A DNA stretch of 64,000 bases. Source: Doryteuthis pealeii. Lineage: Eukaryota > Mollusca > Cephalopoda > Myopsida > Loliginidae. Each line of letters begins with the position of its first letter. Position 1 is the stretch's first letter. Below the pieces are notes generated by a model that did not search any database, was not told the origin of the DNA, and was given only the letters and a program-made list of their open reading frames with translations. Both the position numbers and the translations under genes were made by a program. Below are positions 31,582 through 61,423 of this stretch, in pieces. The DNA lies in the NCBI GenBank assembly GCA_023376005.1, contig CM042141.1:90719831-90783830 (forward strand), given 5' to 3'.

Positions 31582-32870
31582 AATTTGCTCATGTCAACAA
31601 ATTATCTTTCTCGAGCTCTCAGTCAGTCAGGTTTTTTTTTTTTTTTTTTTTTTTACTGTTTTACTTACAAGGCGCTACTACTACCTTACGTTTTGTTCAT
31701 TCATAAGTCTTCTCTTAGCGACAAAGTGTAATAGACCCAGAAATTTCTTTTCTTTGGAATTTTATTTTCTCAGACAGGAATTCAAGAGAGAATCTTTATA
31801 GGTTGGATTTTTCGTTGTTCTCTATATACCTGACTTAAGTTTGTTCGCTCCAAGCCCAAAACTATAACCCATTCGTCCCTCAACTTCTCAGTGTGAATTA
31901 AATATTATGTCCCCCTACAGACGAGTAATGCTCCCATAAAAAAGACCATTTTTACTTCAAAAATTATTTTCAATATTTTTTTCATAGATATAATCAAAAT
32001 GGAATCTCATTATTTCTATCTATTTTTAAAACAATATTTTCTTTAATTAAATACGCCTTTGTGAATAGATAATTTATTTTACATTCATAGATTTTAAAAC
32101 ATCTCTAAAATAAATAAAAAGGTAGATGTTAAACTTTTGATATTTCATTCCTTAAAAAATAAGCTAATTAAAAATTTTTAAAAAATAAATAAATATTTTG
32201 CTTATTTACGAGACTTAAGTTTAAAAATATAAGATGTCCTACTACCAACTTTATCAAAGAATTTGAAGAATTTTCCTGTGATCTCCCATATTGACAGGTG
32301 CGTGAATTTGTTCATCCCTACTTAGTTTTTTCTCAATCTGGCACACAGGCCTTAGGTTGTTTACAGTTCCAGGTATTTTTAAGTGGTCACTTATCTAAGT
32401 TACTGAATATGCTCATCACTGTTTAACTTTGGTTTCTGGCTATTGTTCTTTATTCTTGTTGTTGGTTGGAAAATGTGCTTTTTTGGAATCACGTGACTTT
32501 TGCTCAGAACTGCTGTCTGGAATTCAGAGCAGCTACCCAGTGTAAAAGGGAAGGGTAAATAATATCTGGTGTAATTTTACTTTTGAGATTCACAAATGCA
32601 GTAGAATTTCAATGTTATGCCTTCATATATATATATATATGAAGTGGTCAAACATGTTTGAAATGGCGAAGGCCGACAATTTGTGGGAGTTTTGGTTATA
32701 GACAGACACTGAATCTCCATTATAATAAGATTATCCCAAAATTATTCAAAATAGAAGCATGGTCTTTGAAGCAAATATCTGTTATGTGTAAAGCAAAGTG
32801 AAAATATCCAACAAAGCATCAGTATTGAAAAAAGACCTAAAAGATAAGGAAAGTGCATTGGTTATGTGGC
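31582..32870. other. AT-rich sequence, no gene recognised
   Basis: A T run at 31631-31653 and a short TA run near 32627 are the only patterned parts. Confidence 0.4.
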
Positions 32871-32872
32871 AG

Positions 32873-33285
32873 TGTTGGTTGGTTGGTTGGATTTTAGGGC
32901 ATGTCGACTCTCATTGGGTTATTTTATGCTGAAGACATTTTGTTTGATTCATTCTTAATAGGTACTCAAGTTTTTTTAAACTCAATTTTTTTCTATTTAA
33001 CTTATAGATGAGACCCTAACAGGTACTACCACTCTGGGTCAGAGTGGACCTGGGAGTAATGGTGATGAAGAGGTATTCCACATTCCCCCAGAACTCAAGA
33101 ATTGGAACTTCACCATCAGATAGAGTTTAACATCATATTCAAGACACTAAGACCATCAGCCACTGCCTTCTAGCAGATGATAAAAAAAGGATTGGGGGTT
33201 TGCCATAAGGGCAATAGGGTTGGGACAATCATATAGGTGCTAGAGATTGACATTGCCAGCTGATTGATCAGAGGGGCCCTCTATG
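32873..33285 (+). mobile_element. SINE-C copy 2, full length
   Basis: Starts with four GGTT repeats, contains TAACAGGTACTACCACTCTG, CTTCACCATCAGATAGAG and AAAGGATTGGGGGTTTGCCA, and ends near AGCTGATTGATCAGA. It matches 14636-15065 along its length. Confidence 0.7.
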
Positions 33286-33465
33286 TAGCAGTGACCAAAT
33301 TATTAAAGATAAAGAATTAACTTAGTGAAAGTTAATCACAGGAAAACTGAAGTTCTACCGATTTCTGTTATCAACTTTGGGTTTTTGTTGTCCTTTTCTA
33401 AGGCAAAAAAACCCACAAAAGCAAAAATTTGAGTGCAATTTTACAAATTTAACAGAGAAAAAGGC

Positions 33466-33840
33466 TTAACAATAAGGTGTTGTTGGCATCCTTCCGTCTA
33501 CAAGAGACGATGGCGTAGTGTCCAAAATTTTTTTCTCAGAACTACGTAGCCTGGGTGGGTTCATATGGAGGATTAGCTGTTGCACAAGCAGCAAATCCCC
33601 CCTCTCCACACTGCCACTGTGATCCAAAGGATAGGTAAGGAACCAATGCAGTTTGGCAATGGTAGTGTCACTCGGTAGCACTGGATTTCAGCATCACACC
33701 ACTTTAGGGACTCCAGCTCCTGATTTGTTTTCGGGGTTTATTCCCCTAGCCTTTCTTGGGATGAGGCAAAGCTGCTAGGCAGCAGAGGTTTTTTATTGGA
33801 CTTCCTTGTATTAGATGGGTTGCCAACCAAGGCTAATGAG
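33466..33840 (-). repeat. GC-richer repeat-like segment
   Basis: The minus strand reads TTAGCCTTGGTTGGCAACCC and continues with balanced composition and a 71-residue frame (33681-33466) that resembles no known family. Composition and position among repeats suggest a single copy of another mobile element, but no second copy is visible here. Confidence 0.25.
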
Positions 33841-33942
33841 ACCCTTCTAACCCATTAATCCTACTACTGTCAGTGTTCAATGTAAATTCTAATATATTCA
33901 GAGTAATTATTTGTCTAAATGTTTGTAATGAAGCTTGATGCG

Positions 33943-34064
33943 TATAATTTTGATTTTTCAGACTGTTGTTCTCATCTTTATTGTGGTATGTAACATCACA
34001 ATGAAATGTGATGTTACATACCACATTAAAGATGAGAACAACAGTCTGAAAAATCAAAATTATA
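33943..34064. repeat. Near-perfect hairpin, 58-bp arms and 6-base loop
   Basis: Arm 33943-34000 pairs with 34007-34064 with a single mismatch, leaving the loop ATGAAA. An ATATTCAGnGTAA direct repeat lies outside both arms (33893 and 34067), about 175 bp apart. A diverged half-copy occurs at 62897-62946. A transcript of either strand would fold into long double-stranded RNA. Confidence 0.85.
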
Positions 34065-34284
34065 CATATTCAGGGTAAATAGTTACATTTAAGAAACAAT
34101 TTATGTTTATTTCTACCTACCATATAGACATGCATGTCATGGGACTTTCTGAAACCTAAATTGAGGCTTATAGTCACTGGTTCCCATTAGATCACTGAAG
34201 TAAAGCAGCAATGAACCTGTTCAATACTTCGATGGGTGACCATTTAAGCAACAGCAGATACTGTAAGCAACCTGATATTAAAAT

Positions 34285-34345
34285 GACTTAATTTGGCATT
34301 AAATGACCTGAAAAACGTTGATAAACCATAAAACAAAAACTTTAA
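34285..34345 (-). mobile_element. SINE-C end fragment
   Basis: On the minus strand the sequence has the GTTTTATGGTTTATCAACG and CATTTAATGCC blocks of the SINE-C start; no GGTT repeat remains. Confidence 0.4.
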
Positions 34346-34458
34346 ACCTTTTGCAGACAGAAATTGTAGGTGCACCAATTGGCCTAAGCTCTATCCTAGG
34401 TCAATTATTTACATACACAAAGTTTGTATCTTGCATATGGTGCAAACCTCTAATATTA

Positions 34459-34757
34459 AATTTGGTTTGTTTTACGGCATATCAACCTCAGTGGGTTATT
34501 TAATGCCAATAAAGTTTTGAAATAAATCAATTCTTAATGGATACTCAATTTTTTTCAATAAACACATTTTTCAATTTAATCCTTAAATGGGAACCTAACA
34601 GGTACTACCATTCCAGATCAGAGTGAACCAGGAAACACATTCCCCCAAACTCTAGAACTAGAACCTCATCATCAGATAGAGTTTAAAGTCATTCCCAGGA
34701 CATGAAGACCCTAAGCCACCGCCTTCTTGCACCCATATGATAAAAAGGGTTGGGGCA
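34459..34757 (+). mobile_element. SINE-C copy 3, 3' truncated
   Basis: GGTTTGTTTTACGGCATATC start, TAACAGGTACTACCATTCCA middle, ending at ATAAAAAGGGTTGGGGCA. The last roughly 80 bp of the family are missing. Confidence 0.65.
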
Positions 34758-34759
34758 CC

Positions 34760-36050
34760 CTAATTTTAGACTAAAATTTAGGTCTCAGAAAATCACACAA
34801 TACACAAGTAGATACTGTATCTAAAATTAGATATCAGCGATATGATACTAGCTTGTCAACCATTTCACCATGCTATTGAGGATGGCAGTGGTAGATAAAG
34901 GGTTAAAAATATATATATAAAAAGCCAGATTTAGGTTTGAAAAATGCTAGTTTGAATTTCATCAGTAAAATGTCATAGCAATTAAAATAGGAACTTGTTT
35001 AAAATGCTGTGATGTTCTATGAAGATTAAATCAAAGGCATCAAACTACATTGGATTTATAGGTATGAATTTTTCAGATAAGGCTTCATAAGTTGTATTTA
35101 GATATATGAAAAAATCTGCGTTTTTAAAAAAATTATTTGTACGTAGATTTTTAAATTTTACTTATTTTTAAATTTTAAAATAATTTTATAAATTCTATTT
35201 TATGAAAATCTTAAATTTCTTTAATATAAAAACTTTTCTTTTCTAATTTATTTGTATGAACTGTGTACTGTTGGCAACAAAAATTTTGCTTTCTCTGCAA
35301 AAGCGTTTTATCATAACTTGACCAGGATCTATAAGATGACAACACGTCTCAAAACTAAATTTCAGTCTCAAAATTAAACCCAAGCAAGCTCCTGCTATAT
35401 AGGGAAAACAGGAAATGAAATTACTACTAGATTCCGTATTCAGTTAAGATTAACATGAAAATAAAATACCATCTGGTGTCACAACCAACCCATGATGAGC
35501 AGACTGACTGGTAGTATATAAAAGATAAGCCTATTGTCATTCCTACACTCAAAAACTTCTTAGTCTGTTTGCAATTCAATTATTTTTCTGGCTCTTGTTT
35601 TGGGGAATAAAAAAAAAAGTTTTTTTTTTTAAAGATATTTTTGCTCAGGAGAGCAGGTATAGAAGGTAAAAACCAGGCTTTGAAAGGGTTAAATGAACAT
35701 TTCATACTGAACTGGCCTAGACGGGTTTAGAAGGATTGAAAAATAAAAACCTGGTCAACTTTTAACTTGAAATAGAAATAACTAAATTCTAAACCTATTT
35801 CATGAAAAAGGATTTAGGAAAGTCTTGGATACAAAAAGTAAAAATTAATAATTTAAATTAGTAACTTAATTACATATAAAAATGTGAATCTTTTAAACAA
35901 CAGTGTGAATTCTTTTGAAACAAATAGCTACATCTTCATTTAAATTTTTTAAATTCATTATACAATGGTCAGTATTTTTAACTCTAGAACATATAATTGA
36001 CAGGCAAACAGTAAACACTAGATGAGTCAAAAGTGTTGCAATATTTATGC
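34760..36050. other. AT-rich sequence with a short dispersed motif
   Basis: GATATGATACTAGCTTGTCA (34839) recurs as GATACGATACTAGTTTGTCA at 38390, each followed by an ACCA(T/C)TTCACCA stretch. TATATAAAAGATAAGCC at 35516 looks like a TATA box, but no gene follows. Otherwise nothing recognised. Confidence 0.4.
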
Positions 36051-36480
36051 TAGTTTGCAGTGCATATATCACAGGATAGCAGCAGTCCAGTTCATGGAAG
36101 GTACGAGCTGTGGTTGACAGTATTGTGGTAGTTGATATGCTGACCCGTTGTGCATTGCTTCACAACATGTGCGATTTGAAAGAGACACAGATGAAAGATC
36201 TAATGCAGGAATTTATGCCTTATCAGTTCTAACTGGGCCAAAAACATGTGTGAAATGTGAAGGTACAGTTGATCACAACCAGATTGTTCCAGAAATTTTG
36301 CTCAGATTGAAAGGACCTCAACGATTAGGCAAGATCAGGTAGGCCTAAAACTGGATTCCAATGATGTGCATCAGGTCATAGAAGAATGATATAGCACTTG
36401 GAGAGTATCAGGCGAATGTGGGTAGTCACCTTCAGCAAAAGCATCCTGAACTGCTGAATTGAGCCTCACGTTAGCAAAAC
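36050..36480 (+). other. Moderately complex stretch with an unrecognised 64-residue frame
   Basis: The frame 36148-36342 contains YALSVLTGPKTCVKCEGTV and ends GPQRLGKIR just before a GTAGGC that could serve as a splice donor. The surroundings are less AT-rich than the neighbouring DNA. I recognise no family, and a chance frame is equally likely. Confidence 0.2.
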
Positions 36481-36489
36481 TTTTGACTT

Positions 36490-36938
36490 ACCATAGTATT
36501 TTATATATATATAATAAATAAAAAGTAAAACAACCACACAATGGGGCCTTGCAATTTGCAGGAAACTATTTAAAAATCATAATTTGAACCCTCACAGCAG
36601 TTAAACTTCATTTCATGTTATAAACTGGAATTTTTCAAACCAATTCTAGATTTTAAAAAGACAATATTACCTGAAGTTTGGTATGACTGAGTTTAATTTG
36701 TAACTTAAGAATTTCAATTAATTTTTAAAAAGTGTTTTCATTTAACTGAATTATCAGCACACATTAAAAAAAAAATTTCATCAGAACAAGTGTGAAGTTT
36801 GCCAAATTTTGGTGCTATGGTATTAGATTCATTCCAGATTCCTGCCTTTAATAACACTACGCCATTCACCAGCATAAAAATTTAACTCCTTAGAAATTTA
36901 CTGTGTGCTTTTTTTTTTCTTGTTATGCTTTTTATCAG

Positions 36939-36970
<32 letters not shown>

Positions 36971-38160
36971 TTTTTTTTTTAAAATTTACAATACCCCACT
37001 CAGGATAAAATACAAATAAGAAATGAGATAACATTTAAACGTGTGCAATTTTTTTTCTATTGAATTTTTAGCCTTAATCCTGCCACTACCCTACCCCACC
37101 CTAAACCCTAGCACAAGTTTAAATTTATTTATGTTGTCTCATTTTTTATTTGTATTTTATCAGGGAAGCGGGCATTGTAAATAAATAAAATAAATTATTT
37201 TCCAATAAAAAAACATCAAAAGAGAAAGAGCATATGGTAAATTTCTAAGGAGGTACATTTTTACACCGTTAACTGGCAAAGAAAAAAAAAAAGCAAGAGG
37301 CATAGAGTTAAGGGCAGTAATCAGGGATGAATCTAATACAATAGAGAATTTCATCTGATAATGTTTTTAAAATTCATCTTTCTCTTTAATTCCCACCATT
37401 TGTGGAGATACTTATTTTTCCTTTCACAGAAAAGGAGAGATAAAAAAAGACAATGGCTTTTCTTAATTCATTTAATTTCTCTTGTTAATACAGAGCTAGG
37501 ACAATGGTTCTCCACGTCTGAGTTGGGACGGCCAACTACATGAATGATAAAAAGTGAAGGGGCAGGGGAAGGGGGGCATTAAGAAAGAGGAAGAGCTTGG
37601 TGCATGCTAAGAATTCTTGCAGGACAAGCGCAGAGGTGTGCAAACCCATCATTCAGGTTATAATGAGCAAATCCTTTGGAATCCAAAGAATATAGGAATG
37701 GAGGAAAATGCACACACATACACACACACACATGCACGCACCACACAGTCATGCAAACACACATAATTACATACATACTGATGAGAGCTGCCAAATGCCC
37801 AGTAGGTGGGAGTTTTATAAGAGCAGAAAATAAGAGAAGGGAGGACTGGGGGGAGGAATGCATATGACACCACAGTTAATATTCCTGCCTGCCATACGGA
37901 GGAAGAGCATAACATTAAAAGGGACAAAAAGAGGTTGGGAAGGAGGGAAAAAAAAAAAAGAAAAAAAAAGCTTATTTCCTCAAAGGAGGATCGAAAAACC
38001 CGTAACCGCTGGGAAAAAAATAATTAAGATTCCTTAAACTTAATTGACTTAAATAAGTTAGGAAAAAAAATGTATAAGATTTCAAGTTAATTTTTGTAAT
38101 ACTGTATAAGATATACTATAATGAAATAGAAACGTTTTTTGATGTAATTCCTATTGTTAA
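36490..38160. other. AT-rich sequence with poly-A and CA-rich tracts, no gene recognised
   Basis: Poly-A at 36940-36968 and CA-rich repeats at 37710-37765 are the ordered parts. The stretch lies downstream of the U2AF2 stop and could hold part of a long 3' UTR, but I see nothing that shows it. Confidence 0.4.
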
Positions 38161-38162
38161 TT

Positions 38163-38736
38163 ATAGTCCAAGTTAAAAGCGTGGTAAGGGTAACCAAACT
38201 CTTTTAGACCTTATTTTTCTGATGCAATCATCATTGGAGAAAAGTTTTGACAAAAGAACCAGGCTATGGCTCATTTAACCCTTTATCTACCAGAGCGCAC
38301 CAAACCACCCGACATCATATTGAAAATGGTTTAGAGTTAAAAAAGAAATCAATTAAATACATTTCTATTCAGTAGTAAAAAAAACAGTGATACGATACTA
38401 GTTTGTCAACCACTTCACCACAATATGATGTCCTTTTATTTAACCAACCCATTCACCACTAGTAGGATTTGACTCAATGATGCAAGTATCGACATACAGC
38501 GAAGGTTTTTAATACATTAAATAAGTTTTCTCTATTTTGATTTTTCTTAAACTCATTGTTTTAAGCACTAAAACAATGTTAAGTAGGGAAAATGTCTGTT
38601 ATTTGGGATGTGGCTATTGCAGATAAAGGGTTAAAAAAACCTTCTCATTTCCCAATGATACCTACATCAGGAAAATAAGGTCTAAAAAAATGTTTGGCTT
38701 CAGGTTACCTTTACGGCGCTTTTTAACCTGGACTAT
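38163..38736. mobile_element. Fold-back element of about 574 bp downstream of U2AF2
   Basis: ATAGTCCAAGTTAAAAGCG at 38163 pairs with the complement ending at 38736. Arms of about 130 bp continue through TAGACCTTATTTTTCTGATG-type and TTTAACCCTTTATCT blocks. The interior contains the dispersed GATACTAGTTTGTCA motif also seen at 34839. No coding capacity. Confidence 0.7.
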
Positions 38737-39040
38737 TACAGGTATTCAAAATCTGCATGAAGCAGGTGTGGATGAATCAGCAGTAACAGCAGATGCCAAG
38801 TTGTCTGTGACTAAGATTAACAAGAAATGTATGACAAATGACAGGGTGACAAAGTGATGTCCAACAAATGGTGAAGGATATCCACCAAAAAAAGCAACTA
38901 GTTATGTTTCAGAGAACTGCTGTTTGACCTAGTCACAGTGACAATCACTGTTTACTTAAGTTAAAAAATAAATCCTTTTAAAAGTAAAAGAAAACAAAAT
39001 GGTTTTTAAGGTGTTAAAAAAAAAATTTTTTTTAAATGTT

Positions 39041-39072
39041 TAAAATAAAAAAAAAAAAAAAAAAAAAAAAAA
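39041..39072. repeat. Poly-A tract (poly-U on the U2AF2 sense strand)
   Basis: About 32 A residues lie just beyond the presumed 3' end of U2AF2. Confidence 0.9.
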
Positions 39073-39114
39073 GGGTCTCCACAAAATGCTCATTATACTG
39101 GCACAGTAAATTTT

Positions 39115-39120
39115 TTTATT
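39115..39120 (-). promoter_or_regulatory. Candidate poly(A) signal of U2AF2
   Basis: TTTATT on the plus strand is AATAAA on the sense strand, about 50 bases after the stop codon. A 3' UTR this short would be unusual, and the site sits in A-rich sequence, so a more distal signal may be used. Confidence 0.35.
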
Positions 39121-39168
39121 TTTTTTTAGTTGGAGGAGTCACACGAGTAAAATAAAACTTGTTGAATA

Positions 39169-57520
<18,352 letters not shown>

Positions 57521-57590
57521 GATGATATACCTTCAATACAACAGCAGTTTGAAATATTTAAAAAGATTCTAAGTCGCCAACAAGAGAATA

Positions 57591-57662
57591 CAATATGGCG
57601 ATGAATTTTTCTTCTCTGAGGTCGTTAGATTTTAACAGGAAGTGAACTGCATGATGGGAGTT
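57591..57662 (-). promoter_or_regulatory. U2AF2 core promoter with ZNF143-, ETS- and YY1-like sites
   Basis: On the sense strand, in order toward the gene: ACTCCCATCATGCAGTT (57661-57645, ZNF143/Staf-like CCCATnATGC), CACTTCCTGT (57644-57635, ETS), and CATCGCCATATTG (57603-57591, YY1). No TATA box. The set is common in housekeeping promoters, where the YY1 site usually lies just after the start of transcription; that would place the start near 57610-57650. Confidence 0.5.
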
Positions 57663-57664
57663 TT

Positions 57665-58570
57665 GTGCTACAATAACAGCAGGATTAACACAATAGAATA
57701 GAACAAGCAGTAGAATAAAGTTTTATTTTTTATTTTTTAGAATAGACATTCACAAAAATTCTTGTCTTTATTTTTCTATTTAAAAAAATAACTATATTTA
57801 TTAACTAAGCTACTTTTTTACTAAAGAAAAATTTTTTTTTTTTAAATATAGTGTCGACAAAATTGCGCCATTAGATAAAAATTGAGACTGAAGTGCCTTG
57901 AGAAGGGGCAGTTCTTAGTCGCCTAATTGAAATTTTAGATCTGTAAAGAAGGTTTAACCTATCTTGTAATATATAAAGAGTCGTTAAATACATTTTTCAG
58001 GGAAATTTTGTAAATGAATACTTGATATGAACTAAAAAATTAGAATTATTTTTGAGCTCAGAAAGAATTTTTAAACTTAAATTATGGGTTCGCATTCATT
58101 CGAAATTTAAATAACGTCTCTCAACTGAAAGATATTAAATCCTATCTGCCCACGCCTTTTTAAAGAAAGTTTTTATATCACTGTAATTAAAATTATTGTT
58201 AAACCAGAATTTAAAAAAATATTTTTAAATCTTATTTTGGGGAGCTTTTTAACTAAAATACAACAATTCTAGAAGTCTACATTTTAGTGTTGCACTAGCC
58301 CAAATAAAGACTATGTTGCGCCAGTCTTCCAAACAAGTTGGGAAAACCTGGAAATCTGCTATGAAAACTGATATTCAGTCACTCGTACGGGTAGAAAATA
58401 AATACGCATTTACTTCGGCTAAGATGTAATTGCGTAGGTGGACATTTTTTGTATGTGTGTGTGTTTCTCTGTATTAATTCTTTTTTGTGTTTTCCTATTA
58501 TATTTTTTAAATTTTAAGACAAAATAAAAATTGAACGTGTCATTGAAAAAAAAAACATACAAAACATTAA
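57665..58570. other. AT-rich sequence upstream of U2AF2, no gene recognised
   Basis: No divergent gene was seen next to the U2AF2 promoter. Confidence 0.45.
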
Positions 58571-58575
58571 CAACA

Positions 58576-58576
<1 letters not shown>

Positions 58577-58622
<46 letters not shown>
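58577..58622. repeat. (TA)n microsatellite
   Basis: TA run with no SINE end directly attached. Confidence 0.9.
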
Positions 58623-58624
<2 letters not shown>

Positions 58625-59034
58625 CCATAGACGAAGTTTTGTATAAAATATAAAAATTTATTTGAAATGTATACAATTTTTTTTTCTTAAATTAACGACT
58701 TCAACGGCGTCTCTACATATTGCTCTTAATGGGATAGAGAGTCAGAATTCAATTCTTGATGTCTGAGACATCCCAAAGGAAAATGCTGAGGATTGAGGAA
58801 TATTTATCCTTTTGTTACATATAACACACAGTTAAATAAAACTTGCAAACATTAAATAAAAGAGAAATGAAATTTATTTGATCATATAAAATTTTGTATA
58901 AATTTTCTGAAAGAGTGACTTCATTTCTGTTTCCAGACATCAGTAAGTTTGTTTTCATGTTAACACCTTTTTAATCTTTACTCAAAACCTTATGGAACAT
59001 TTACATAAACTAATATAAAGAATATAGGCACATG

Positions 59035-59235
59035 GTTTAATAGTTATCATATTAATAAATAGACACGGCAAGACAAGTTCAAATCCTGGACGAGACTAGT
59101 AGGACAGACTGGGCACTTTAACCTTGGTTAAGCAACTAGTATAGGAGAAGGAAAACTTTGAATTCCAATCTGTTAAAGTCTGCTTAAGAAATTGACCTTG
59201 TGTTACATTTTACTCGTGCAGAGGGGTGGGTAAGT
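59035..59235 (+). mobile_element. SINE-A copy 7, internally deleted
   Basis: The B-box part CAAGTTCAAATCCTGGACG is joined directly to ACTAGTAGGACAGACTGGGC, skipping the first half of the body. It continues to the family end GGGTAAGTATGAATAC. Confidence 0.7.
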
Positions 59236-59254
59236 ATGAATACAAAGAATATAA

Positions 59255-59417
59255 CCCCTAAGCAAGAACAAACTCGTAAGGTGACGTTCTCCTATGGACA
59301 CCTACATGTGAACACAACAGTTTAGGCTGACCATCAAAAACCTACACAAAACAGCTCTGTGTGGATTCTGGATGCTGTGCAGAAGACCTGCAAGGAGTAA
59401 TGATGATGATGATGATA
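59255..59417 (+). mobile_element. LINE C-terminal fragment (family 2), copy 2
   Basis: The segment DVLLWTPTCEHNS-like, then QLCVDSGCCAEDLQGV, is followed at once by a GAT repeat (59399-59417). The minus-strand copy at 62 kb also has an ATC/GAT tract near this end, which suggests that the tract is the element's tail. Confidence 0.6.
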
Positions 59418-59487
59418 GTCTCAATGTATTAAACATTATACACATGAGAATCCCCCACAAAACTTTACCTTGTGTCACTCTTGTTGA

Positions 59488-60045
59488 GAGATTGGTTGGC
59501 TGGCTGGTTGGATTTACAGCATATCAACCCTTGGGTTATTTTATGACAAAGATATTCTTATTTCATTCGTTGTGTTGTGAACTAGCCTAGTTTACCTTTT
59601 GTAGAGAGTGAATGCGCTGGTCTACGACTATTTGTACGCTGCTGTTTTAGAACATGGGAGTAATTACGGAACCATTACACAAACCTTATACCTCGATGTT
59701 TTAGCACTCGGTTGTGAGTTACTGTATGTCTGATGCAAACTGTAGTTTGATGTACTAGTACACTGAATATTATATGATCCACTATACAACATCATGTTGG
59801 ATATTTGATTTTTTTAAACTCTTTTTTTAACCATTTTTAAAACTCATTTTTGATCTATTTAACCTATAGATGGAACCGTAACAGGTACTACCACTCCGGG
59901 TCAGAGTAAACCTGGAAGTAATGACAATGAAGGGGTACTCCATTCTCCTCAGAATTCCAAAGCTGGAACTTCACAACTAGATGCAGTTTAACGTCTTACC
60001 CTGGACACTAAGACTCTCAGTTACCGCCTTTTAGCACATTTGTGG
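59488..60045 (+). mobile_element. SINE-C copy 4, interrupted
   Basis: The family start (GGTTGGCTGGCTGGTTGGAT, 59493) and the remainder (from about 59805, TAACAGGTACTACCACTCCG at 59880) are separated by about 230 bp of unrelated sequence at 59573-59803, apparently a later insertion. Confidence 0.6.
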
Positions 60046-60774
60046 AGATGTAGATAAGTCCTTCCTTCTACCACAACAATTAACAAAAGTTTCATAGAGC
60101 ATTTTTTTCTCTTTCCTTTCTTTTTTATTTTATGTGTTTATTTATTTATTTATTAGTTTGTTTTATCTGTGTCAAGCAGAATTTCTTTGAAAAGATTATA
60201 CTTATCGTTTAAGCCTGAAGAATTTCTCAGAGAGAACGATGTAATACTATCCATTGATAAGGACAAAGATGCATTGTAAGCACATTAGATGTTGGCCATT
60301 AACAGTTTATCAAGAATTTATTTAGACGATACCAGAAGAAATAACATGCAGCTCACCAGAAACAATTGTTGTGAATTACGATGATGTTTTCGCGGGACTC
60401 ATATAATTTCCCAGATTATAGGCAATTAAATTCAAATGAAGAAGATGATAACAACAATTAAAGATAAAAAAAACATATATTCAGAAAGGTACAAAAAGGT
60501 TGCAAACTTGATGGCATTTGTGAGCAGACTTATCTTGCTTAGGGTTTGGAAGGTATAGGGAGAATTGGAAAAGACATCTCGTGGTTGACAGCTCAAATAC
60601 TATAAGTGACTTTTGTCATAGAATTCAATTTAGGCGCCAATATACGATATTGGCGATTCCCTCTATGGTGCCAGGAGCAGTTAATTTATCTATAATTTTT
60701 CCGATATTACTTGAACTGCCTATTTGTCATATACCCACTTACTGGGTATATAATATGACGAGAGTTTTTTTCTA

Positions 60775-60945
60775 TTATTTACGAGGGTGAGTCAAAAAGT
60801 AATGCCATTTTGTATAGGACAGATATAATTACCAACACAGGAACATGTATCATACATCAAAAGGAAGCTGGTCCTCTGTTGATCATATCCCTACTTCTCC
60901 ACATAGTCACCGTTTCTCTCAATAACAATGTTCCACCCTATACTT
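60775..60945 (+). mobile_element. Mariner-like element fragment
   Basis: ACGAGGGTGAGTCAAAAAGT resembles the terminal repeat of mariner-type transposons. CATGTATCATACATC and the following roughly 100 bp recur at 20710-20815. The fragment breaks off at 60936 into a SINE-E body. No transposase frame. Confidence 0.45.
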
Positions 60946-61010
60946 GCAACCTTGTGTCACATCCTACCTGGGGCGAATGGGTTGGGTAATGCCTACTTAT
61001 TTATAGGTGT
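60936..61010 (+). mobile_element. SINE-E 3' fragment
   Basis: CTATACTTGCAACCTTGTGT and CACATCCTACC match the SINE-E body at 22246-22270. The tRNA-like head is missing. Confidence 0.5.
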
Positions 61011-61159
61011 AACATAAAAAGAGCTGAATTTTAGAGGAGGGAATTTTGATTGATTTTAACAGCATGTCAATCTATCTAGGGTTATTTGATACCTAGAGGT
61101 TAGGGAATTGTATTCATTGTACATTTATATTTACATTTTTTGTGCAAAAGATTTTATTG

Positions 61160-61260
61160 CACACTTATATGATAGTAAGTATTCCTATCTAATATTAATT
61201 ATTTGCACACAGTTGTATGGTTTCAAGTATTTCTATCTAATACTAATAATTGTATTTTTA
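61160..61260 (-). repeat. Inverted units of the 48-bp minisatellite
   Basis: AAGTATTCCTATCTAATATT and AAGTATTTCTATCTAATACT are reverse complements of the unit at 61424-61760. Confidence 0.75.
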
Positions 61261-61423
61261 TAGGAATTATACTAGTAAACAACAGTCAGTGGGGCCTAAA
61301 ATGCACTAATTGCATATCCCCTGGGTATGATATTAAAATGCATCCAATAATCAGGTTTCAATTCTAGAGCTCTGGATAGTGTAGAGGCACCACTTTGGTG
61401 ACATTATGCCCAGTATTGGATGG

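Noticed and set aside
33833..34057. 74-residue minus-strand frame at the hairpin
   Set aside because: It simply reads through both arms of the near-perfect inverted repeat and has no independent support.
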